Notes under the pieces: model-generated
Seen by the model: the letters and a program-made list of their open reading frames with translations, nothing else
Told to the model about the DNA's origin: nothing
Databases searched by the model: none
Translations under genes and position numbers: made by a program
In this document: piece after piece, positions 45,808-56,722 of the stretch
How positions within the stretch are numbered: position 1 is the first letter of the stretch
How the letters are laid out: each line of letters opens with the position of its first letter
Source: Colocasia esculenta
Lineage: Eukaryota > Streptophyta > Magnoliopsida > Alismatales > Araceae
Direction: 5' to 3'
DNA length: 64,000 nucleotides
Assembly: GCA_014218235.1 (NCBI GenBank)
Contig: CM024766.1
Span: forward strand, 72,033,207-72,097,206

Positions 45808-47844
45808 CTCTCTAATCATTTTGGGAGTTTAATAGCAAAGTTCTACCTTGATGTAATCCTGTCATTTTCTTCACAATAAGCTTCTTGATCAGTATTTCAT
45901 TTTAAATTGATGGTATTTAACCCAGCATATGGCAATTGGCATTTGCTGTTTGAGTTTGCTTTTCATATATTTGTCATTTAACAATTTTTTTTTTCACTTT
46001 TCCTGGTCCTGATGATGACTTGCTCATTTTTTGGGTTGGTCATGATGACTATGGTTTTGGGTTGAGCCTCCCTTCCAGTTTGGCTAGCAGAGGACCCCAT
46101 TGGCCACACCTTTTGGTGTCTCTATTCATTGGGATTCTTGTGTGGGATAAGGGGAGGGGTAGACTGAAATCACCTTGTCAAACAAAATGTGTGGCTCTCT
46201 TCCTGGTTTGTACTTGTGTGTAGAAAAAAGGTTGGAGGGGGGCTCGGGTCAAACATGTGATCCATCTGGATTCATGCCATGGTATTATCAATTTCTATTG
46301 ATTGCATATTATAAACAAGCATTGCACCCATCTTGATGTAGAATGAAGCAATGGGCTGATACATGTTCCAGTAGAACCTGTACTGTTGCTGTAGACACAA
46401 GGAAAAAAAAATGGTTTGCAGTCAAAGAAAGCTTTGTATTGAAACTGTCTCTAAAATATTGCCCTTGTGGGTAGGCTACAAATGAAACAGACTTCTCTTA
46501 CCCTCTTATGGAGGTACTCATGGTGGGATTAAAACCTAAGATCCCAATCCTGCATGAAATAAATTAGGGCCATTGTCAAGCAACATCTTCATGTAACTTA
46601 ATGTTAAATGTAATGGGCAGCTAAAGGGTAGTTCATGTAATGTGTGGGTTTACATAGTTTAATTCAGTTCTTGCTTTGGGATTTCTATTTTTGGGTGAGT
46701 AATGTCATGTAATGCTTCGTGATGTATTAAGGTGGCTGCACCTAGTGCTGTTTTATGAATAGCTTATATTGTAATGGACGCTTGCCATTCTCCACTTTTT
46801 ATTATGTTGATGAAGTTTGCACAGATGTTTTATTAGTTGGAACTATAATGCCTCTAAGGCATGTTGGGCATTGGTAAAGGAAGCATAGAGGCATGATTGT
46901 GTTCAAGTACGTTCTATGAAGCTTTTATTATGTCAACATGGTGTTTCCTTACTGATATTAGCATCAGTTGACAATTCCCTTAGTTGCCTCAAGTAATGTT
47001 GCTTTTATTGGTTATTGTCAATGTAGAAACTTACAATGCATAGTAATGGGGGAAGAGGATCAGTTGTCTTTACAAAATTCAACAAGGTAGCTAAAAAAGG
47101 ACTGCATTCATTCCTGCTTCCCTTATAAACAAAGAAAATGATGGCAGCAACTGCCCCCAAACCATCCCTAATTAAAGAGAAATGAGTATCTCCAATGTCC
47201 AACTATGCATGAATTGTCCACCAATACAAGCCCATGCAGATCCCTGATGTCATCTGTACCAGTTGCAGGAGGAGTGCCCTGTCATCTGAAGCTTCCTACT
47301 TGCTCCTCCTGGAAACTACCCAAAGTCACCTTGCAAAAAAAAGGAAATTCCAGAGAGCCCTAGAAAACTTGAGTTTGCAATTGTTTACTTGTCCAAGAAG
47401 GCATAAAATTATGTTAGATAAAGCTAGGTGTATAATGGTAATTTTCCAAAATCTATGCTCTTCGTACCATCTACTAGCATTCCATCAAGCTTTGACAATG
47501 GCATTTTACATCGGAATTTTCTCTTACTTCTTGTTTTTGCAACATATTCTCTTGTTCCTGACCATTTTGGCTAGTCAAAGGTTGATGCTCATGTACAGTC
47601 TTATAATACCATAGTATGGATTTTTGTGTTTGCCACTGTTAGTAACACAGGGCTTGATGTCAAGTATGATGAAGGCATTCAATGAGTCATCATTTCAGTC
47701 TATTTTGTTGTTCAAATAGTTTAGTTTTACATCTTCAATGTGTCATATTGGCGGGAGTGTACAATCTTGAAAATTTTTGCATAAATCATTTGTTTTCTTT
47801 ATTTCCAGCTTCATTTTATTCTTATCAATCTTGTAATATCTCAG
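45808..47844 (+). other. CACTA interior, no gene recognised
   Basis: About 2 kb of T-rich sequence with scattered short frames (126 codons at most, no domain). It may contain introns of the UBP12-like or HCF164-like source genes. Confidence 0.4.
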
Positions 47845-48006
47845 GAGGAGCCAAAGGTTGAGGCTGACTCAGTCAAGAATAGTTCCACTCAATCTACCAC
47901 AGTTTCCCAAAATGCTATTCAGGAATATCCAAACAAAGATATCAACAGACACATTGCTGTGGCTTCTAGTCTTGTTGTTGTTGGTCTCTTCTTGCCATCA
48001 AATTAA
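47845..48006 (+). pseudogene. HCF164-like fragment (thioredoxin-like chloroplast protein)
   Basis: An exon-like block after acceptor ATCTCAG, open for 53 codons then TAA. It starts EEPKVEADSVKNSSTQSTT and ends EYPNKDINRHIAVASSLVVV plus GLFLPSN. The PNKDINR motif followed by a hydrophobic membrane segment resembles plant HCF164, in which the membrane anchor precedes the lumenal thioredoxin domain used in cytochrome b6f assembly. The thioredoxin domain is absent: the frame stops where relatives continue with TRLDFG-type sequence. Identification rests on a short match from memory. Confidence 0.6.
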
Positions 48007-48933
48007 AGCCCCATCTTACTTGTAGCAGTACCAGGGAACCTGGGAAGGTGGGTGTGTTCGTCTTTAAAATCGGAGAGTTACATTTTTCAGCAGCAACTTC
48101 AATATCTGTATGTAACATGGGTAAACAACTCTTTTGGTCATGTCTATTCTTTCTCCATGTCTTTGATTAAGTTCAATCTCTTCATGATTATAAGAGCGGA
48201 TATTTATGTAGATATTTGAGTGGACGTGAATGTTATGGATGTGAATGTGAATATTATAGATTTGAATGTTGTTTTGCTTATGTGATGTAGATGACTGGAT
48301 ATGGATTTCAATTTTATTTTAGTTATGTGGATGTATATGTATTTTATATGTGCATGTGTATAGAATGCATGCTTGTAGAACTACATGTTCATATCATGAA
48401 TGGACAGGTAGTTTCTATTTGAATGGTGTAAGAGTGGACAGATAGTTCTTTGAAAAAAAAAAAATCTACACCTACGATTTTTTATATCATGGTTAAACAT
48501 GATTACAGACAATGCTGTAGAACCGTAAGTAATAGCAATATTTATTCCTACACTTATTTATCATCATCTCAAAAAATGGTATTACTACGGTTATAAAAAC
48601 CATCAGTATAGATTAATCTATACTTACATTTATTTATCATCATCTCACAAATTTATTACTACGGGGACAAACCATGAGTATAGATGGCAATACCTATGCT
48701 TTTTTGAGTCTTTTACCTATGCTTTATATGATTCTTTACCTATGGTTAATATTCGTATGAATAATCCGATATATAACTACGATTATTTTTCTGTGGGTAT
48801 AGGATTTAGTCACGGGCGCATGCATGTCGGATTCAAACTGTAGCATTTTTCGTAGGTAAAGGGTTTTACCTTCGGATTTTGGGTATATACTTACAGTTAT
48901 TATGCGAAGTTATAGGTCATTTTTTTTATAGTG
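48007..48933. repeat. CACTA right subterminal and terminal region
   Basis: AT-rich. From about 48470 it carries a repeated pattern (TACACTTATTTATCATCATCTCA appears near 48549 and, varied, near 48626; TTACTACGG near 48580 and 48656) and ACCTATGCTTT near 48691, 48714 and 48737. It ends TTTTTTTATAGTG. Confidence 0.6.
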
Positions 48934-50160
48934 TATATTCTGCCTCGGTAGTCGAGTCATCAGTAGTCTCTTGCTTGGAACTCTTCTAGCTTACTGCTGC
49001 TCCATACAGGGTAAAAATATACCCTGAGTTAGACTTACTATCATCGATATCAGAATGGAAACTTGAGTCCGTGTAGCCTTCAACTTTGAGGCTACCTCCT
49101 CCATATACTAGTAAAAGATACTTAGTCCTTCTTAAGTACTTAAGGATACACTTTATTGCCTTCCAGTGTTTCAAACTTGGATCTGCCTGATACCTGCTCA
49201 TAATACTTAGAGCATGCGCTATATCAGGTCTAGTATATAACATTGCATACATGATAGATCCTATAGCAGACGCATAGAGTATTCTATCCATGTATGCCCT
49301 TTCTTCTAGAGTCTTTGGAGACATACTCTTAGAAAGAGAAATTCCATGTCTCAGTGGTATGAGACCTCTTTTGGAATTTTCCATGCCAAACCTTTTGACT
49401 ATGGTGTCTATGTACATGGACTGGGACAAGCCAAGCATCCTCTTAGATCTATCTCTATAGATCCGAATCCCCAAAATGTAGGATGCTTCCCCTAAGTCCT
49501 TCATGGGGAAGTTCTTTGATAACCAAGTCTTAACTGTGGATAGCATTCCAATATCATTTCCAATGATGAGAATGTCATCCACATACAACACTAAGAAAAT
49601 GATAACATTCCCACTTACCTTCCTATATACACAAGGCTCATCTTCGTTCTTAACGAAGTCATAAGATTTGATTACCTCATCAAACCTTATGTTCCAACTT
49701 CGGGAAGCTTGCTTTAGTCCATAAATAGACTTAAGCAACTTGCACACCTTATTGGACTTTTCTCGAAAATGAATCCATCAGGCTGTATCATATACACCTC
49801 TTCCTCGAGGTTGCCATTGAGGAATGCGGTTTTTACATCCATCTGCCAGATCTCATAGTCATGGTATGCTGCAATGGCCAATAAAATTCTAATAAATTTT
49901 AGCATGGCGACGGGCGAAAAAGTTTCATCATAGTCAATACCTTGCCTTTGACGATATCCTTTTGCCACAAGTCTTGCCTTAAAGTCTCTACCTTTCCATC
50001 TACTCCAATCTTCTTCTTGAAGATCCATTTGCACCCAATGGGTACAATACCCTCAGGTGCATCAACGAGGTTCCAAACCTGGTTGGAGTACATGGAATCC
50101 ATTTCAGAATTCATGGCCTCTTGACATTTCCTGAAGTCTATACTCATAATAGCCTCCTCG
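48934..50160 (-). pseudogene. Copia-1 reverse transcriptase and RNase H (N-terminal part)
   Basis: RT pieces in three frames. The start (NQVWNLVDAPEGIVPIGCKW, IFKKKIG) belongs to the long upstream frame. Then ARLVAKGYRQRQGIDYDETF and MDVKTAFLNGNLEEEVYM follow after a frameshift near 49985. Then KLLKSIYGLKQASRSWN and the catalytic LYVDDILIIGND follow after a frameshift near 49755. RNase H begins VEGYTDSSFHSDIDDSKSNS. A TAG at about 48986 replaces the Trp expected before KSSKQETT, and the CACTA element follows after TTEAEY. The catalytic YVDD box is intact. Confidence 0.9.
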
Positions 50161-51689
50161 TAGGTTTGAGGATCAATATCTTCGGAGTCTTGTCCCTTGA
50201 TATGTCCCACATATCTTTCAGGAGGGATAGGAACTCTACTTGACCTACGAAAATTTGGAATTTGTGTGATAGGTACCTGAACAGACTCTTCTTGCAGAAT
50301 GGTGCTTGAGCTAGGTTCCCCAACCTCACTCAATTTTGTCACACTCCCACTGTTTCCACCAAGAATGTGTTCCTTCTCAAGAAACACTGCTCTCTTGGCA
50401 ACAAAGACCTTTTGGTCCTCGGGGTGATAGAAATAATACCCACAAGTTTCCTTGGGGTATCCCACGAATATGCACCGTTCTGACCTTGATTCCAATTTAT
50501 CAGGATTGTGTCTCTTAACGTGGGTAGGGCAGCCCCAAATCTTAATAACTTTAAGATCGGGCTTCTTCCCTTTCCATATTTCATATGGAGTGGACACTAC
50601 CGTCTTAGTTGGAACTCTGTTCAGAAGGTAAGCTGCGGTTTGTAGGGCATATCCCCAGAATGACATGGGTAGGTTGGCAAAACTCATCATGGATCGCACC
50701 ATATCTAACAGTGTGTGATTCCTCCTTTCCGAGACACCATTGAGCTGAGGTGTATAAGGAGGAGTCCATTGGGATAGAATCCCATGGTCCTTTAGAAATT
50801 GGGTGAACTCTGTACTCATGTACTCTCCTCCTCGATCTGAACGAAGAATCTTAATACTCTTTCCAGTCTGATTTTCTACTTCATTCTTATATTCTTTGAA
50901 TTTTTCAAAGGCCTCAGACTTGTACTTCATTAAGTACACATGTCCATACCTTGAGAAGTCATCAGTGAATGTAATGAAGTAAGAATATCCTCCTCTGGCT
51001 TGTATGGACATAGGTCCACATACATCAGTATGTATGAGTTCTAGTAACTCAGAAGCTCTCTCTCCAGTTCCACTAAATGAAGAGTTGGTCAACTTTCCTT
51101 GAAGGCAAGATTCACAGGTTGCATATGATTCATAATCAAATGGGTCTAAATATCCATCCTTTAACAACCTTTGAATTCTACCCTCATGGATATGACCTAG
51201 CCTACAATGCCATAGGTAAGCCTCGTTCACCTCATCTCTCTTTCTTTTAGACGTACTAACATTCATGACATGTGAAGCAACATCTAATGTAAACAAACCA
51301 TTGAACAATGTTCCTTTACTAATGATCTCATCATCCAAAATCAGTGAACAACCATTGTTGTAAACAACAAACTTATATCCATTTTTAGTCAAACATGAAA
51401 TGGAAATGATGTTTTTGATGATAGAGGGAACAAAGTAACATTTATCCAACACAAGTGCGGCTCCACGAGGTAGTAGTAGGTTGACTTCGCCAACAGCAAC
51501 ATCAACAACTTTTGCGCCATTCCCCATTCTTAAGTCAACCTCACCCTTTGACAGTCTCCTACACTTTGTCAGAACCTGCAACGACTTGCAAATATGAGAT
51601 GCACATGCGGTATCTAATACCCATGCATTATCATAATTTTCTGACAAATGGAGATCAATCATGAATATACCTGAAGCTTCTCCAAGCTT
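50161..51689 (-). pseudogene. Copia-1 protease and integrase
   Basis: Part of a 776-codon frame that begins in gag. Counted from that frame's start at 52229, the protease box is at residues 204-214 (VLDTACASHIC): the usual D-T-G reads D-T-A. The integrase zinc-binding residues are H341, H346, C372 and C375. The catalytic triad is D402 (HTDVCGP), D465 (RSDRGGEY) and E501 (SERRNHTL). The Copia-specific integrase C-terminus follows (KIWGCPTHVKRH, RCIFVGYPKETCGYYFY). Integrase looks complete; protease is probably weakened or dead by the Gly-to-Ala change. Confidence 0.9.
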
Positions 51690-52472
51690 CTGCTTTGCCT
51701 TTTCTGCAAGATATTCCTTGAAGTTCCTCTTCCAATGCCCATCCTTGCCATAGTGGAAGCACTTTCCTTTATCCTTGGCTGGGTCTTTCTTGGCAACCTT
51801 TGCCTTGCCCGCTTTATTGCCTTTGCTTTTTCCCTTCTTAAGGGTCTTTCGTGCCTTCCTCTTCTTGTTGATCTCATCAACGTGGAGAACTGGCTTCTCC
51901 TTCTTATTGGAACCCTCAGCTTCCCTCAACATATTAAGGAGCTCAGGCAGGGTTGCCACTATCTTGTTCATATTGAAATTCATAATGATTTGTGAAAAGG
52001 AATCTGGAAGGGATTGAAGTATTAGATCCACACACAGGTCATCCTCGAGGACAAGTCCTAGACTTGTGAGCTTCTCGATCCACTCAATCATCTTCAGGAC
52101 ATGGTTCTGAATCGATGCCCCTTCTGTCATCCTCATCCTGAATAGATTCTTTGATATCTCGTATCTTTGAGTCCATCCTTGCTCCTCAAACAAGGTGTGA
52201 AGATGCAGCATGATGGATTGAGCATCCATCTTTTCATGTTATCTTTGCAGCTCGGGAGTCATAGAGGCTAACATATAACATTGAGCAAGAACCGAGTCTT
52301 CCTTATACTTCTTATAGTGAGAAATAACTTCCTCACTAGTCCCTTCCACTGGCTCGGCCACGATCTCATCGAGGACATACACAATTTTCTCTGCCGTAAG
52401 CCAATCAGCGTAGTTAGGACCAGTGAGACGATTGACATCTAATATGCTACGGAGTGGGTTTGCAAGCGACAT
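51690..52472 (-). pseudogene. Copia-1 gag
   Basis: It starts MSLANPLRSILDVNRLTGPN at 52472; an upstream in-frame Met at 52511 is less likely because the RLTGPNY motif normally lies close to the start. The UBN2-type gag core follows (HYKKYKEDSVLAQCYMLASM, RYEISKNLFRMRMTEG, LILQSLPDSF). A stop at about 52236-52238 (ELQR then TAA) splits it. The zinc knuckle (CFHYGKDGHWKRNF) has lost two of its three Cys (Tyr and Phe instead). NYADW is followed directly by LTAEKIVY, a few residues shorter than relatives, suggesting a small in-frame deletion. Confidence 0.87.
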
Positions 52473-53733
52473 TTTTCTGAAACATAAAGATGTAGCAGAA
52501 ATAAACAACATGCAGACTTTTGGATTTGTAGAAAATTAAAACATGGATTTTTATCTCAATTTTATCCCACTATTTTCTCGCAAGACACATGACACCCTCT
52601 AGCATGTGAATTGGAAGTTTCTGGCAAACTCCTAGTGGGGATCGGGATCCAATTTGGCATCTTGGCATGACCTCGAGGGACTCGACCAATCATACCAAGC
52701 CCAAATGGTAGGGAACTCTTGTCAATCACAACTCTTGTGATTCCCGTCATAATTTGGCCTCCAAATTACCATGGCCCAGAGGGACTCCGCCAACCATGAT
52801 GTTTGGTTAAGTCAACACCGTCATTACTAGATGAGTTTGATTCGGTGATATGTTCCCGAGGGACTCGGCCAAACATACCCTGTCCTCAAGTCACCGGTAA
52901 CATCTCCATGTCGTAGGCCAGATATCAAATTCCAATATAGGTGAGCCCGAAGTGACTCCGCCAACCCACTCTATATCAAGAAAAGATGTCTGCCCTATAA
53001 TGATGGAAGGTCACGTGAGTCAATCTTATTGCTACACGCTTGCCGACTTAATATATAAAAAGCAGAGTTATTTTTATTTTATTTGAGTGGTCTCATAGCT
53101 AAATAATACACGTCCCACACATATATTTAGCATATACTTACATCGCATGCAAATATGTACCTAGTAGGTGCGGAAATGAATATAAATCATATATATAAAT
53201 AACCACACCAGATGATCATGGACCAAATTCTAGAGTGATCAAGCCTGAGCCAAAAGACTTGATCACTAAGCCCTATGTGTGTTCCCAACGCATCTCATGC
53301 ACGGTGTTCATCCTCCTCTTCGTCATTAGATCCGTCGGTGATTCAACGCTTCCGCCGTGCCTCCGAGAGTGATTTCAAATAATTACAATAATTACAAATG
53401 ACTATAGGCACGCAGACCCAAAAATATACATTTAATCAATTAAGAAACCTTGATCATATCAAGGGGAATTACACCATTGGGAGAGGTAGAAATACACAAC
53501 GATTTTAATGGGAAAGAGAAGGGGGTCGCAGACCCCAATGAATCACCATCCACACATAGGTCCATGATCATCTGCCAACAATATACACATCACATGGATA
53601 TATATAAGCTACTAGAAATTAATTAAACACTTTAACTAATAAAACTATTAGATTAACTCTTAATCTAATACATGGATTAACTCTTAATCAATCTAAATCG
53701 ATCAAAATATCAAAACACGAACATCATAGCCTA
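52473..53733 (-). other. Copia-1 leader between PBS and gag
   Basis: About 1.26 kb without coding sequence. A segment at about 52600-53000 repeats a motif GAGGGACTCG(A/G)CCAA (near 52672, 52770, 52859 and 52951), four times in diverged form, which may mark a structured RNA leader. Confidence 0.55.
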
Positions 53734-53751
53734 ACCTTGGCTCTGATACCA
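53734..53751 (-). other. Copia-1 primer binding site (initiator tRNA-Met)
   Basis: On the minus strand TGGTATCAGAGCCAAGG, one or two bases from the LTR: a good match to plant initiator tRNA-Met. Confidence 0.88.
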
Positions 53752-54205
53752 CTGTTGGAAATCGACTTGAGGCATCACATGTGCAGCGGAAGTAAAACAA
53801 AAAATCGATTTCCATCTATGTACTTGATCGGGCTATGATGTACGGTGCATGTAAACATACATACAAATAAGGCGTGAGACAATCTCACCTAGGGGAGATC
53901 GTATATCCCCTGAAGCGCAAAACTAGTCCTTGTTTGAAGGAGCTCTCGCGAGACTCCCTCTAGCGGCATCCACACAGTGGATGATCGGCGATGACCCCTC
54001 CTACACCGGTGGTGCCACTCCTCCTAGTCGTGCAATGCCACACAACGGCCAACAGCAGCAAGTAGCAGCAACAACAAGAGGGCTCGACCCTCCAAGTTCT
54101 CCTCTTTCCTAGGGAGAGCACAGGAGGGTGAGACGGGAAGGGGGGATGAAGTAGGTGGTTTCTCTTCTCAAGCTCTAGCCCATAAACTTCAAAGAGAACC
54201 CCTTC

Positions 54206-54214
54206 AATTTATAG
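54206..54214 (-). promoter_or_regulatory. TATA box of Copia-1 5' LTR
   Basis: TATAAATTG on the minus strand; the other LTR has TATAAATAG. One substitution, probably tolerated. Confidence 0.6.
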
Positions 54215-54229
54215 AGAGCCTAAAGGACA

Positions 54230-54545
54230 CCTCATCAGGGACACCTCATCATGTCATGATGACAAGGGACACCTCACCATGTCATGATGACAAGAGGGAC
54301 ACCTCGTCATGTAATCATGACAAGGGACACCTCGCAGGGACACCTCACCATGTCATGATGACAAGAGGGACACCTTGCAAAGACACCTCGTCATGTAATC
54401 ATGACAAGGGACACCTCGCAGGGACACCTCACCATGTCATGATGACAAGAGGGACACCTTGCAAGGACACCTCGTCATGTAATCATGATAAGAGACACCT
54501 CGCAGGGACACCTCATTATGTAATGATGGTTAATGATGATGAGGT
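54230..54545. repeat. Tandem 84-bp repeat array in Copia-1 5' LTR
   Basis: Same unit as in the other LTR. The first copy is shortened (TCATGTCATGATGACAAGGGACACC then directly the next unit), so copy structure differs between the two LTRs. Confidence 0.85.
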
Positions 54546-55708
54546 GTCCTCCTTCCAGAAGGGGTGAGGTGGCATGATCCTAGTATGCTCCCTTAATAGA
54601 TCCTTATCAAGGATTATTGGGTCTTACCCAATAGGTCCATAATGGGTTAAATAAAGCTTATTGTATAACTTTTATCCAATCCTCTATTCATCGCGTTATC
54701 CACCTTTTGTGTGTGACCCTCTAGGCCCAATATCGAGCTGGCCGTGAGTTATACTCATTAGAACTCCTTCTGACTTAGTGAATTATTATCTTCGTAATAA
54801 TTCACTCAACTCATCAATTATGAACATACTAGGCCACTATGCCATAATCCCCAGACAATACGAGTGATCAAATCCATTGGACCTGTCTGCCCACAGTTAC
54901 CGTGTACCTGTAGTCCCTCATCCATCTATTATCCCAGAGACCATATATTAAGCATGGTGTTGTCAGGTCTATATGGAATCTGTTAAAGTCAAACTCTTAT
55001 CGGATTCTCCCAAAGAACTCCTTCTCACTAAATCCAATTGACCATGGCCAGGGATTTGCCTGGGTAAGATAATATGGGATATTCCTCTCACGATACCGAG
55101 AGTGGATGATCCTTTAGTGACACATAATTGCCTTCGTAAGGTTGGCTACCATTCCCAATGACTGGCTATACTAGACCTGGAACATCCAGACCTATAAATC
55201 CAGTATCAAAGAATGGAGTACTCAAACAAGACATCTTTGGTGTCTCAAGTCTAAGGACCAGTTACACAACTGAGACTACGGAATCTCTATCTGACAATCA
55301 GGTATCATTAACTATATAGCATTCCGAGAACAGATCATTCAGTGAACTCATTCTCCAATAAGCACCTTCACCATATCCCTAGTGTCTCCACACAAGCAGC
55401 TATGAGACCAGCTGCTTCCATCATATGGATAGGTATATGGCACACCGGTCTTTTAAGTCATCTCAATGTCCTTCTTGAGTAACCTATGACTAGGAATATT
55501 TAGGATCTGTGTTTAAAGAGGATCGGCCTCATTATCATGATCTCATCATGATCTAATTCCCATTGCACAGACCCATGGACATCACAGTATACATACGCAT
55601 GGAATATACAGTGAGAAAATACCATTATAATATTACCAAAAGATATTGTACATAATTACAAGTGCCATCACTCACGTGAATTGGCTTGCAGGGCACCTAT
55701 AACTAGCA

Positions 55709-55807
55709 CGACGGCCATACCGTCGTGACCAAAACACGATAGCCCCGGTCGTCGCGACCCGAACCTTGTCGCGAGGCTACAGGGCCCAAGGGGGGCCGGG
55801 TCATACA
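55709..55807 (-). repeat. E3 5' LTR, part 2
   Basis: The remaining end of the E3 LTR after Copia-1, matching 30580-30724. About 60 bp present in the other LTR are missing between a TCGCGA and GGCTACAGGG, as if deleted between short repeats. It ends GGGTCATACA, then the TSD CAAAC. Confidence 0.9.
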
Positions 55808-55812
55808 CAAAC

Positions 55813-55966
55813 CCAAGTTGGCCCAAGTCGGCCGTTGTTTGCTGGGCTAGCCTAGTATAGGCCTACTCCAACTCATGTGCACAGGTGAGTCGAATAGTTG
55901 GGCTGGAGTGGGTTGCCTATTTTTTCCCTCCACACAATAAATTTTAGAGGCATATATATAATTTTC
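55813..55966. other. Flank right of E3, nothing recognised
   Basis: A short stretch with three GCCCAAGT/TGGGCT-like motifs; it resembles the left flank of E3 (GTTGGGCCCAAAC). No gene. Confidence 0.5.
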
Positions 55967-56354
55967 TCAAGTGATTTAGATATGTGTACCGTCACCCTAG
56001 CTAAGGTGGTAAGACTATGAAATATAAGATTAAGCATAAGACTTTCGTGAGGACTTAGAGATAGCTCCAATTGATAGAAAAATGCGATAAAATAGACTCA
56101 AGTGGTTTGGACACGTGTACCGTCACCCTACTTCGGTGCCAGTTAAAAGATATAATTAAATCTTAGTAGATGCTAGTAAAAGAGCTAGTGGAAGGTCTAA
56201 AATGAGATGGTGCGATGTTATTAGAAAAGACTTGAACTTGTTAGGTTTACACACGAATATAGCACTTGATAACAATATTTGGCAGAAACGAATTCATGTA
56301 GCCGACTCAAATAATTAATAAGATAAGACTCTAATGATGATGATGATGATGATA
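55967..56354 (+). mobile_element. RTE-type LINE 3' fragment
   Basis: Degenerate coding for the end of a plant RTE LINE reverse transcriptase: a region equivalent to RLRWFGHV with TCAAGTGGTTTGGACACGTGTACCG, then KDLNLLG, then WQKRIHVADSNN. It is followed closely by the characteristic 3' end (TGATGATGATGATGATGAT at about 56336-56354). The start TCAAGTG.TTT.GA.A.GTGTACCGTCACCCTA occurs twice (55967 and 56098), so the 5' part is duplicated. Confidence 0.7.
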
Positions 56355-56722
56355 TGCAATTTTCTCTTTTTTTAGTAAGTAGGTCAAATCCCTTTTTTCC
56401 TATAATGAAAAGAGATGAACTATAAACACATGACAGTTTTTATAAGAGCTAACTAAACTATTTGGTTATTTCTCAAACCTCATACCAATTACTAGTGAAC
56501 TTGTATGTCATGATTAACTATAGAATTTATACTATTGATAAGGCTGTAGGCCGCCCACTAAGGCCATACCTAACGAGGCCTATTAAGGGCTGAAGAGTAG
56601 TAGGAGTAACATTTGAGCTTCTCCCGTAGAGGGGGAGAAATCCAATATCAGAAGTTGGGGATTCCCTCCACTTGAGAGAGGCTTCAAAAGAAGTCCAACA
56701 GTCACAAGTAAAGGGGGACGAC
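56355..56722. other. Between LINE fragment and Copia-2, nothing recognised
   Basis: AT-rich to mid-GC, no coding frame of note. The last five bases ACGAC are the probable left TSD of Copia-2. Confidence 0.5.

Larger units (their letters stand above)
39437..48933 (+). mobile_element. CACTA transposon carrying host gene fragments
   Basis: 9497 bp. It begins CACTACAACAAATTGG and ends ...TTTTTTTATAGTG, so the reverse strand begins CACTATAAAAAAAATGACC. The 3-bp TSD is TAT (39434-39436 and 48934-48936), the hallmark of CACTA/En-Spm elements. It sits inside Copia-1 RNase H. Subterminal regions are rich in short TACGG/CCTATG-type motifs in both orientations. I see no TNP2-like catalytic transposase, so it is probably non-autonomous. 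Gene-like exons on the plus strand are a possible CACTA-accessory domain (42223-42771), DCD (43475-43919), UBP12/13-like (45277-45807) and HCF164-like (47845-48006). Confidence 0.93.
37123..55708 (-). mobile_element. Copia-1: Ty1/Copia element with CACTA inside
   Basis: LTRs of 1962 bp (37123-39084) and 1956 bp (53753-55708), TGTTGGAAATCG...CTAACTAGCA-type ends. The TSD is CGACG (55709-55713) against CAACG (37118-37122). The uninterrupted E3 LTR has CGACG at the same place, so the difference is a later G-to-A change. PBS is initiator tRNA-Met; domain order is gag, protease, integrase, RT, RNase H, so Copia. The LTR start TGTTGGAAAT and LTR size suggest the Angela/Tork side, not certain. About 9.1 kb without the CACTA insertion. 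Confidence 0.95.
53753..55708 (-). repeat. Copia-1 5' LTR
   Basis: 1956 bp partner of 37123-39084. It contains the corresponding tandem array (54230-54545) and a TATA-like sequence. Confidence 0.95.
17389..55807 (-). mobile_element. E3: chromovirus-type Ty3/Gypsy element carrying nested insertions
   Basis: LTRs start TGTAAC(G/A)AC and end in CTTACA or CATACA, flanked by a perfect TSD CAAAC (17384-17388 and 55808-55812). Without the nested elements it is about 8.8 kb: left LTR about 2.3 kb, internal part 4279 bp, right LTR about 2.2 kb. It has an initiator-Met PBS, PR-RT-RH-IN order and a chromodomain-like pol end, so it is also a chromovirus, of another family from E1. E2 sits in the left LTR and Copia-1 in the right LTR. 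The gag core domain is missing and pol has several stops and two frameshifts. Confidence 0.95.

Noticed and set aside
46020..47614. Additional captured genes in the CACTA interior (frames of 67 and 126 codons)
   Set aside because: No motif recognised and not bounded by convincing splice sites; left as unassigned.
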